Below, one piece after another: positions 33,778-40,495 of a DNA stretch of 44,762 nucleotides; the first letter of the stretch is position 1, and the number at the start of each line of letters is the position of its first letter. This stretch comes from Desulfobacterales bacterium. Its GTDB lineage: Bacteria > Desulfobacterota > Desulfobacteria > Desulfobacterales > C00003060. Under the pieces are notes generated by a model that had not been told where the DNA came from, did no database searches, and saw nothing but the letters and a program-made list of their open reading frames with translations. The stretch is taken from assembly GCA_030616475.1 (NCBI GenBank), contig JAUWXF010000011.1, positions 1-44,762 of the forward strand, in the 5' to 3' direction. The translations under genes were made by a program, and so were the position numbers.

Positions 33778-35057
33778 TCGTAAACCGGCTGATCGAAAAA
33801 GCGATGCGGAAGGCCCAAGGCGCGCAGGTGACTTTGGGACAAAGTGAATCCACAAACGTCTCTTTTGAGGACGACAAGCTCAAATCGGCCGGAGTGGCGC
33901 AGAGCATAGGGATGAGCGTAAAGGTCATCGTGGATGGCAAAATCGGCTCGTCCCACACCACGGACATAGACGATGTGGACGGTGTCGTGGCGAGGGCCCT
34001 GGAAGCCGCAGCATTCGGCAGCCCGGCGCATTTCGAGTTTCCAGGCCCGCAAGAAGGACCGGATGTGGAGATTTACGACGATGCAGTGGTGCCTGTGACC
34101 AAAGAGGAGATGGTGCGCATTGGCGAAGAGATGATGGCGCTGGTGAAAGCGTATCGCTCCGAGATCCTTGTAAGCACTGGGGCGGGTAAGAGCGTAAGCA
34201 AGAGTCAATTTGCCAACTCTGCCGGTATGGAACATACCTCTGAGACCACAAGCTTTGGCGTTGGGGTGAGTGGTCAGTGGATAAGAGGAACCGACATCCT
34301 CTTGGCAGGACATGGTTTCGGATGGAAAAAACGCGAGATTGACCATGCGGCGATTGCCAGGAAAGCGATTGAATTGTTGAAGATGGCAGAAAAGATCGCT
34401 CCGATCAAATCTGGTGATATGCCGGTTATTTTTACACCTGAGGGGGTGAATGTGCTCCTTTTGGCCTTGAGATTGGGCTTCAATGGCAAGAACGTATTCT
34501 TGGGCTCATCTCCCCTTGCAGGCAAATTGGGGGAGAAGATCGCTGATGAGACGTTTTCTATCACCGATAATCCGCTGCTTGATTATGCAAACGGCAGCGG
34601 TAAGTACGACGGCGAGGGCGTGCCTCACCATGTCACCCCGCTCATTGAGGACGGTGTAGCAAGAAATTTCCTTTACGACCTCGACACAGCAGGCAGAGCA
34701 GGCGCAAAGAGCACTGGCAACGGCGTGGGTTGTGGTCCTACAAACCTGGTTATCAAAGAGGGCGATACGCCTTATGAGGAGATGGTGAAAAACACCAAGG
34801 AAGGTTTGCTCGTTCACAATGTGTTGGGCCTGGGTCAAGGCAACCCGATCAGCGGGGAGTTTTCCGTAAATGTCCAATTGGGCTACAAGATAGAGAACGG
34901 CGAGGTAGTCGGGCGCGTAAAGGATGTTATGCTGGCAGGAAACACCTATGATGCTCTGAAAGAGATTGCCGCTATCGGCGACAAAGCCGAATGGGCCGGA
35001 GGTTCGCTTTTAACGCCAGCAATAAAGATTGCCAGGCTGAGTGTGGTGGGGAAGTAG
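33774..35057 (+). CDS. pmbA: TldE/PmbA-family protein
   Basis: 427 residues, partner of TldD. As usual it lacks the HExxxH zinc motif but has the shared fold: 'ALEAAAFGSPAHFEFP', 'GVGVSGQWIRGTDI', 'GVGCGPTNLVIKEG' and the C-terminal 'GKGNPISGEFSVNVQLGY'-type motif (here 'GQGNPISGEF'). Start ATG overlaps the tldD stop (33774-33777), indicating translational coupling and 1:1 synthesis. Followed by repeat element A3. Confidence 0.93.
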   Translation: MIVNRLIEKAMRKAQGAQVTLGQSESTNVSFEDDKLKSAGVAQSIGMSVKVIVDGKIGSSHTTDIDDVDGVVARALEAAAFGSPAHFEFPGPQEGPDVEIYDDAVVPVTKEEMVRIGEEMMALVKAYRSEILVSTGAGKSVSKSQFANSAGMEHTSETTSFGVGVSGQWIRGTDILLAGHGFGWKKREIDHAAIARKAIELLKMAEKIAPIKSGDMPVIFTPEGVNVLLLALRLGFNGKNVFLGSSPLAGKLGEKIADETFSITDNPLLDYANGSGKYDGEGVPHHVTPLIEDGVARNFLYDLDTAGRAGAKSTGNGVGCGPTNLVIKEGDTPYEEMVKNTKEGLLVHNVLGLGQGNPISGEFSVNVQLGYKIENGEVVGRVKDVMLAGNTYDALKEIAAIGDKAEWAGGSLLTPAIKIARLSVVGK

Positions 35058-35126
35058 GTTGTTAGTCCGTTATTTGTGAAATTCGTGTTTTTTTGGGCAG
35101 AAAATCTTTTGCCATGTTCAACAACA

Positions 35127-35290
35127 AGTGAGCTAAAGTGCCTAAAGTGTCTAAAGTGAGCTAAAGTTAATGTGCACGCCGTCGGCGTGGTCAGTCTTAA
35201 AAACAAGTTGCGCTGAAAGCGCATTCCTTAACTTTAGGCACTTTAGTTCACTTTAGGCACTTCTTTTTGATTCCGGCTTGTCCGGGTTAC
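35127..35290. repeat. Inverted tandem-array element A3
   Basis: Left array 35129-35167 ('gctaaagtgcctaaagtgtc...'), right array 35229-35262 inverted ('aactttaggcactttagttc...'). The spacer shares 'gcgctgaaagcgcattcctt' (35210-35229) with A1, and the right flank 'ttccggcttgtccggg' (35270-35285) parallels A1's flank. It fills the pmbA-kdd' gap. Confidence 0.8.
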
Positions 35291-35300
35291 GAATGTAGCC

Positions 35301-35675
35301 ATGCAAAAGAAGGGAAACAAATACGGGATACACAGGGTTCTGGAGCCGGAGGGCGTTCTGCCGCAGCCGGCGCTTCGCCTGGATAATGATCTTTCCGAGA
35401 TCTACGACAACGAGATCCTGTGCGATGTGATCACATTAAACATAGATTCCGCCTCATTCACCGATATCAAGGACCGGGCCGGAAATGATCCGCAAGAGGT
35501 CGCCCGGATCATGAACGACATAGTCAGCAAATACGGCAAGCACCAAAACCCCAGGACCGGCTCTGGCGGCATGTTCATCGGGGAGGTCGCCAGGATCGGG
35601 GATGCCTTAACAAGCAGGATCGATTTTCTGAGAGATCTATATACAAAGAGATACTTGCGATTGCAGTCAAGATAG
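35301..35675 (+). pseudogene. kdd: L-erythro-3,5-diaminohexanoate dehydrogenase, N-terminal fragment
   Basis: 124 codons. 'GIHRVLEPEGVLPQPALRLD', 'EILCDVITLNIDSASFTDI' and 'GKHQNPRTGSGGMFIGEV' match the N-terminus of Kdd from the lysine fermentation pathway. The family is about 340-350 residues; similarity stops near residue 103 and the remaining 20 codons look unrelated. No other lysine-fermentation genes are in view. Probably a truncated pseudogene. Confidence 0.75.
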
Positions 35676-35684
35676 TAACGTACT

Positions 35685-36143
35685 ATGAGTTCAATAAGTT
35701 GTAGAATTTGCAAGAAGTTATCCATATTCCTTTTTGTGCTGCTTTGTATTGATTTTTTCCTCTCTTCACAGGCACTCCCACAAAACAATGGGAATCCTTT
35801 ATCTACGCCCGTTTCTAAAAAGTTGACCCTGGTTGAGGCGGCCATGTGTGAAGGAATAAAAGAGTATATCCCCCAGAACGAGGCTATTGTTTTTTCAATG
35901 ACTATCGGAAAAGTTTCCTGTTTTACATCTTTTGATCCTGTCCCTGAAAAAACGTTTATTTACCACAACTGGTTTTTCAGGGATAAGCTTAGCACAAGAA
36001 TAAAGCTGTCCCTTCAGCCGCCTTGTTGGTCCACATTTAGCTCCATTCAGCTTCGAGAAGCTGATAAAGGTCCCTGGCGAGTAGAAGTCATCGACCAGAA
36101 AGGCAATGTTTTTGACACTATAAGGTTCAGCATCACAGATTGA
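35685..36143 (+). CDS. DUF2914 domain protein, exported
   Basis: 152 residues. A signal sequence ('LSIFLFVLLCIDFFLSSQA') is followed by the DUF2914 domain: 'AAMCEGIKEYIPQNEAIVFS', 'GKVSCFTSFDPVPE', 'TFIYHNWFFRD', and 'SSIQLREADKGPWRVEVID'. The domain is a short beta-rich fold of unknown function, often at the end of periplasmic proteins. Intact. It stands alone, 9 nt after the kdd remnant. Confidence 0.82.
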   Translation: MSSISCRICKKLSIFLFVLLCIDFFLSSQALPQNNGNPLSTPVSKKLTLVEAAMCEGIKEYIPQNEAIVFSMTIGKVSCFTSFDPVPEKTFIYHNWFFRDKLSTRIKLSLQPPCWSTFSSIQLREADKGPWRVEVIDQKGNVFDTIRFSITD

Positions 36144-36150
36144 ATTAGAA

Positions 36151-36335
36151 CTTAGGGGCTCCGCCCCAATTGGAATAATGGAACGGTGGAACGGTGGACA
36201 CGTAGTGAAGCTTGCGCTCATATTGGGTTAAGAGGATTTAAGACAAATTAGAAATGATTCTTTTCGGTCTTTTATCCCCAACATTCCATTGTTCCATTAT
36301 GAGCGCAAGCTTCACTTCGTGTCCATCATTCCAGA
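36151..36335. repeat. Inverted tandem-array element F ('ggaacggt' unit)
   Basis: Hairpin cap 'cttaggggctccgccccaa' (36151-36169). Left array 'aatggaacggtggaacggtg' (36177-36196) then 'cgtagtgaagcttgcgctca' (36202-36221). Right side is inverted: array 'cattccattgttccattatg' (36282-36301) and 'agcgcaagcttcacttcgtg' (36302-36321). Aligns with reversed element E in cap and motif order but with a different array unit. Confidence 0.8.
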
Positions 36336-36412
36336 TCAATGGCACAGAAAACTGCCACTGAAAGATAAATGATTACAAGGAGTTGTAGAAATTCCGAGAC
36401 GAGTGATTGGCT

Positions 36413-37846
36413 ATGAATACGCTCTTGCATTTTCTGTCCACCATTCGATGGCAGGATATCGTTGATATCACATTAAACAGCTATATCCTCTTTCGCCTTT
36501 ATGTCCTTTTCAGAGGAACCAATGTATTCCGGGTGCTTGTCGGGATGGCATTTCTTTGGTTTTTTCAGAGGATAGCTGTTTCCATAGGGTTAATTGTAAC
36601 CAGTTGGGCCGTTCAGGGAATTACTGCGGTTGCCGCTCTCATCATCATCGTTGTCTTCAGAAATGAAATCCGTTCCGTTCTTCAGGCAAAGAATTTAGGG
36701 GCAATTCTCTGGGGATTCTCCCACAAAACAGTCAGCAGCCCTATAGAAATCGTAGTAGACAGTGTTTATGAGCTGGCTCGAAGACGCAACGGGGCCTTGA
36801 TTGTCTTCCCTGGGAAAGAGAATTTGGAAGAGATGGTCCAAAGTGGCATACGATGGCGTGGATTGGTATCCAAAGAAATGATCATGAGCATATTCTGGCA
36901 TGACAACCCCGTCCATGACGGCGCAGCTATCATTCAGGGTAATCAGGTCATCGAGGTTGGGGTGATCCTTCCACTATCAAACCGAACGGACCTCCCTTCA
37001 CACTACGGGACCCGTCACAGGGCAGCAGCGGGATTGTCCGAAGCGACAGATGCTTTGGTCATAGTCGTATCCGAGGAAAGAGGAAATGTGCTTGTAGCTA
37101 AAGGTTCTCACGTGAGCGTCGTCAACCGAAAGGAGGAGCTTGCACAAATATTACACGAACATGTGGGCGTCACCGCAACACAGTGGGGCTATCTGAGAAA
37201 AGAAAGACTCGGGCTTGGCATAGCAGTTGTCGGTTCGATTCTGTTTATAACAGGTGTATGGTTTAGCTTCACCAGGGGTTTGGAGACCCTGACCACATTC
37301 GAGATTCCGATTGAATACATGAATCGTGATCCTGGAATGGAAATTTTAGACACATCTGTTAATGCCGTCCGTCTTCATCTGAGCGGATCAGGCGCTCTCA
37401 TAAAATCGATGGGACCCGAACAAGTTCGGGTGAGGTTAGACCTGAGCAAAGCAGTGGTTGGGCCCAATACCTTTACCATTACACCTGAAAACGTTGACCT
37501 GCCGCCCGGGGTCTTTGTAAAAAGGGTTGAACCGCCGGTTCTTGAAGTCACCCTTGATATTCCGATAAAAAGGGAGGTTCCTATTCAGGTTGACTGGGTT
37601 GGAAAGTTGCCTGAGCATTTAATCCTTGTGAAAGCAAAGCTTGATCCTGAGAAAATCGAGGTGATAGGAGGGACTGGGCAACTGAAAGATATCTCAACGA
37701 TCTATACGCAAAAGGTTCCCATCGATCATATAAAAAAGACAGGAGCCATAACTGTTAACCTGGCACTCCACCCCGCATCCCTAAAAATTGCTCCTGACTC
37801 GGAAGACAAGATTGCAGTACGATATGTGGTAAAAGAAAGGCTTTGA
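36413..37846 (+). CDS. cdaA: Diadenylate cyclase fused to YbbR repeats (CdaA-CdaR fusion)
   Basis: About 477 residues (a TTG six nt upstream is an alternative start). Three N-terminal membrane segments (about 25-85) precede a DisA_N diadenylate cyclase domain with 'DGA' (about 169-171, in 'NPVHDGAAII') and 'RHR' (about 201-203, in 'YGTRHRAAAG'). A further membrane segment (about 267-286) is followed by YbbR repeats (about 295-475) on the outside. It makes c-di-AMP. In Firmicutes the cyclase CdaA and its YbbR regulator CdaR are separate genes; here they form one polypeptide. glmM is not adjacent. Confidence 0.92.
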   Translation: MNTLLHFLSTIRWQDIVDITLNSYILFRLYVLFRGTNVFRVLVGMAFLWFFQRIAVSIGLIVTSWAVQGITAVAALIIIVVFRNEIRSVLQAKNLGAILWGFSHKTVSSPIEIVVDSVYELARRRNGALIVFPGKENLEEMVQSGIRWRGLVSKEMIMSIFWHDNPVHDGAAIIQGNQVIEVGVILPLSNRTDLPSHYGTRHRAAAGLSEATDALVIVVSEERGNVLVAKGSHVSVVNRKEELAQILHEHVGVTATQWGYLRKERLGLGIAVVGSILFITGVWFSFTRGLETLTTFEIPIEYMNRDPGMEILDTSVNAVRLHLSGSGALIKSMGPEQVRVRLDLSKAVVGPNTFTITPENVDLPPGVFVKRVEPPVLEVTLDIPIKREVPIQVDWVGKLPEHLILVKAKLDPEKIEVIGGTGQLKDISTIYTQKVPIDHIKKTGAITVNLALHPASLKIAPDSEDKIAVRYVVKERL

Positions 37847-37938
37847 TAAAACGGTTTTATCTGTAATGTCGAATCACCCCCACCACCTTTCCTTGGATAC
37901 GCAGGTCCCCCTTCCTGACGACAATGGACTCCATCCTC

Positions 37939-38463
37939 TCATGGACGGGGCGGAAGTTCCACGTGTCGTTTGATCTTGTAATATTTCTTAATGGTCGCCT
38001 CATTATTGACCAGGGCTACCACGGTCTCTCCGTTTTCTGCTGTTGGCTGCTTTCTGACCATCACGAAGTCCCCGTCCAGTATCCCGTCGTCTTTCATCGA
38101 GTCCCCCTTGACCTCCAGGACAAATTGGTCGCCACTGCCTACCATAGAGGGAGGGACTTCAATGACATCTATGTCCTCGACCGCCTCGATCGGTTTTCCA
38201 GCCGCCACCCTTCCCAGTAGGGGAAACTCAAATCGCCTGGTTTCCACAGGGCTGATCACCTCAATGGCCCGCTTCTGGTTCTTTTTCCTCGGAAGTCGAA
38301 CATAACCTTTGAGATCCAGGGCCTTGAGATAGGTAGTTACCGTGTTGTATGAGCTAAAGCCGAAATGGGAACATATCTCTTCAAAACTGGGCGACCGACC
38401 CCAATCCTCCATGTACTGCGAGATATAAGATAGAAATTCTTTCTGCTTTTCGGTCAATTTCAT
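37939..38463 (-). CDS. lexA: LexA repressor, frameshifted near the C-terminus
   Basis: 174 residues as read. A winged-helix DNA-binding domain (1-65) and S24 peptidase domain contain the Ala89-Gly90 cleavage site, Ser122 in 'KGDSMKDDG' and Lys159 in 'EATIKKYY'. The usual final strands are missing in this frame but are encoded directly downstream in another frame ('MESIVVRKGDLRIQGKVVGV', stop at 37857-37859). Deleting one G near 37950-37953 restores a 201-residue LexA of normal length. The truncated form may be unstable. The full gene would end 10 nt from the convergent cdaA stop. Confidence 0.88.
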   Translation of the reverse strand: MKLTEKQKEFLSYISQYMEDWGRSPSFEEICSHFGFSSYNTVTTYLKALDLKGYVRLPRKKNQKRAIEVISPVETRRFEFPLLGRVAAGKPIEAVEDIDVIEVPPSMVGSGDQFVLEVKGDSMKDDGILDGDFVMVRKQPTAENGETVVALVNNEATIKKYYKIKRHVELPPRP

Positions 38464-38477
38464 TTTCGAAACCGCAC

Positions 38478-38869
38478 CTAATCCAGCGGACTGCGTACCG
38501 CTTTGCCCCCTTTGTTCAGGACATGAGTATAGACCATGGTAGTGGATACGTCCTTGTGTCCGAGCAATTCTTGGACCGAAGCCGCAGACAGTCCAACAAT
38601 CTCAGCCCCGAACCATACAAGAGGCTGGCTATAAGCCATTTTGTGCCTTCCAATCGTAGGAGAATCTCCGTCACTTCACGTTTGCTGAAAACGACCGGCA
38701 ATCTCGTGGGCTTCTTAGCCCGTTCGACATTGTTTACCCAACCAATCTCCCTTTTCAACACATTAGCCTGCTCCGTCCTGTAACTCATGTGCCGCACTCG
38801 AACTGCATACTTGACCTGATCCAGCAGTTTTGGCTTGACCATTTCAGCCTCCTTCTTGTATATGGACAA
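38478..38869 (-). pseudogene. Integron-type tyrosine recombinase, multiply deleted
   Basis: The N-terminus 'VKYAVRVRHMSYRTEQA' jumps directly to 'EIGWVNNVERAKKPTRLPVV', losing most of the SAM-like domain. It continues through '[16 protein letters not shown]' (box I Arg), then jumps and changes frame to '[20 protein letters not shown]' (Tyr motif), stop at 38478-38480. The middle of the catalytic domain, including HxxR, is gone. The sequence style is that of integron integrases. A GGAGG lies upstream of an in-frame ATG at 38842. It is divergent from cassette-like genes and sits just upstream of lexA. Confidence 0.8.
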
Positions 38870-39151
38870 AAATTCGTTAAGAATATGCTTTTGGCCTGGC
38901 AGTGGCCTGCAGGCTCACAAGCCTTTTTCCGATGCTGAGCGACCATGGTCTAGCGGTTTGGACTTTCAGCAGGACTTACAGTTTTTATGACGTAAAGTCA
39001 AGGTTTATTACGCGGCGCAAATGCGGTATAAATCCCGCATGGAGGGCTTTATGCGATAAAATCGTCCCATAATGCCGTTTCGCGTGCAATAATGCAGCGC
39101 AGCTTTTCGGCAGTCGATATCAAAGTTAAGCTGCCGTAAGAAGAAAAGTCT
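38870..39151. promoter_or_regulatory. Candidate attI region of the relic integron
   Basis: It lies between the integrase remnant (minus) and the first cassette gene (plus), the position attI occupies in integrons. A perfect GTTRRRY core, 'gttaagc', is at 39125-39131, 20 nt before the first cassette start codon. The rest of the segment shows no gene. attI sites have little conserved sequence, so the call rests on position and the core motif. Confidence 0.5.
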
Positions 39152-39418
39152 ATGAGTGAGTTTAAAGACAACAAAGGCAGATCTATCAGGCTTACAGATG
39201 AAAGACTCAATCATTTGGAGACGCAACACCCTGAGATGGTTGGTCAAATGGACCGCGTTTCCGACACGCTTGCGAATCCTGACAGTATTGTTCGGTCAAA
39301 AACGGATGCGTCTGTTGAGCTGTTCTATAGGCATTATCGAACGACCCCTGTGTCTCAGAAATTCCTCTGCATTGTTGTCAAGACATCAACGGCCGACAGC
39401 TTTATTATTACAGCTTAA
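39152..39418 (+). CDS. Small BECR/RelE-like putative nuclease (PBECR2-type), shortened
   Basis: 88 residues: 'LTDERLNHLETQHPEM', 'VSDTLANPDSIV' and 'LFYRHYRTTPVSQKFLCIVV' match small nuclease-like proteins of the PBECR2/DUF4258 neighbourhood (judged by eye). After 'FIITA' a TAA occurs, but the same frame continues with 'YTDSIKRGEILW' up to a stop at 39464-39466, the family's usual tail. So a single nonsense change probably removed about 15 residues. It pairs with the DUF2283 gene and is the first gene of the integron-like array. Confidence 0.62.
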   Translation: MSEFKDNKGRSIRLTDERLNHLETQHPEMVGQMDRVSDTLANPDSIVRSKTDASVELFYRHYRTTPVSQKFLCIVVKTSTADSFIITA

Positions 39419-39450
39419 TATACGGATAGCATAAAGAGAGGTGAGATTTT

Positions 39451-39666
39451 ATGGCAGAAGAAGTAAAAGTTTGGTACGACAAAGAGGGCGACTACCTGGA
39501 AGTTCTGTTTGAGACAAGGAAGGGGTATTTTACGGAAACAGAAAACGATGCTGTTATGGAGAAAGTCGATGAACAGGGGAATATAATTGGCTTCTCAATT
39601 CTCAAAGTAAGCGCCCTTAAGGAGCAAGAACCTCTCAATATCTCCCTCAAGAAGAGGGCCGCTTAA
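39451..39666 (+). CDS. DUF2283 family protein
   Basis: 71 residues. 'VKVWYDKEGDYLEVLFE', 'ENDAVMEKVDEQGNIIGFSI' and 'LNISLK' are the DUF2283 pattern. In many genomes such proteins follow a small RelE/BECR-like gene and are inferred antitoxins. AGAGAGGTGAG precedes the ATG. The stop codon TAA lies within the R'' box of the attC that follows, a typical cassette layout. Confidence 0.8.
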   Translation: MAEEVKVWYDKEGDYLEVLFETRKGYFTETENDAVMEKVDEQGNIIGFSILKVSALKEQEPLNISLKKRAA

Positions 39667-39744
39667 CAAGTCGCTGCACCTGACGGTGAGAGATTGTCTG
39701 CTATTTCACGCAGATAGCCCCGCAGGTGAGCTTCCGCGTTATGC
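39661..39744 (+). repeat. Integron attC recombination site
   Basis: R'' box 'gcttaac' (39661-39667) fits RYYYAAC. R' box 'gttatgc' (39738-39744) pairs with it at 6 of 7 positions. Inner arms 'gctgcacctg' and 'caggtgagc' pair as GCT/AGC and CACCTG/CAGGTG, leaving one unpaired G, the extrahelical base typical of attC. Total 84 nt with an imperfect variable loop. It directly ends the DUF2283 gene. Confidence 0.82.
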
Positions 39745-39825
39745 GCTTAGCAATACGAAAGGTTTATACAAGTACGAAATAGAAGGAAGTACTGTGCATT
39801 AGCAAAGGTTTCGCAGATACGAAAT

Positions 39826-40157
39826 ATGAACATTTTCAAAAATATCCGGGAGGCGGTTCAGAAGAGGAATTACGCCTTGCGCCCTCATGCAGTCATCCAT
39901 ATGTTGGCTGAGGGATTTGATGAAGGCGATATTATTGGAGCCGTCGGAAACGGGAAGATACTTGAACATTACATCGAAGAAGACGGTGCCTGATCACAGG
40001 AACCTTTCAACTATCTGAAAACATCAAAGAGTCACTTCATGTAGTCGTGGATTACTGGTCTGAATCAGAGGTGATCGACTGGGTTGATCTTGTAACGGCA
40101 TACATTCCTCACTACCCCTTTTGGGAAACTCCGTACAAAAGAGGCAGAAAAAAATGA
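39826..40157 (+). pseudogene. DUF4258-type putative toxin, frameshifted
   Basis: The first 55 codons read 'MNIFKNIREAVQKRNYALR', 'HMLAEGFDEGDIIGAVGNG', 'LEHYIEED', then stop at 39991-39993. The continuation is in another frame: 'LITGTFQLSENIKESLHVV', 'VDLVTAYIPHYPFWETPYK', ending in TGA at 40155-40157. A missing base near 39985 explains it. Reconstructed, it is a DUF4258-like protein of about 110 residues overlapping the YgiT antitoxin by 4 nt. Likely inactive unless the shift is an error. Confidence 0.72.
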
Positions 40158-40402
40158 AAGTAAAAGAAAAAACTGTCTGCAAAGCGTGTCGTGGTGGTAA
40201 ATTACGCAAACGTGAAGTAATTCAGAAGTTTGAACGTGAAGGTCTTGAGGTCAGGATCGAGGGAATTCCGGCACTGGTTTGCGAAAAATGTTGTCAGGTG
40301 TATTTCCCCCCGGGCATAGGGGATAAGATTTCAGCCGTTGCTAATCACTTGTTCATGCTTTCCGAAGCAAAACATGCCGGGGAATACAGAGCCGCTGTTT
40401 GA
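40154..40402 (+). CDS. YgiT/MqsA-type zinc-finger antitoxin
   Basis: 82 residues. Zinc ribbon with Cys pairs 'CKAC' and 'CEKC', separated by a beta segment, then a short C-terminal helical part ending near residue 82. It corresponds to the zinc domain of MqsA-like antitoxins without the long HTH domain. Its ATG overlaps the reconstructed DUF4258 stop. Intact although its toxin partner is broken. Confidence 0.82.
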   Translation: MKVKEKTVCKACRGGKLRKREVIQKFEREGLEVRIEGIPALVCEKCCQVYFPPGIGDKISAVANHLFMLSEAKHAGEYRAAV

Positions 40403-40495
40403 AACTCCGTAGCGTATTTTCGGTGAAAACATCATTGAACCGGAAATGATCAGGGGCGGCAATAACAAAATAATAGCGCATAACCAATCACGGGG

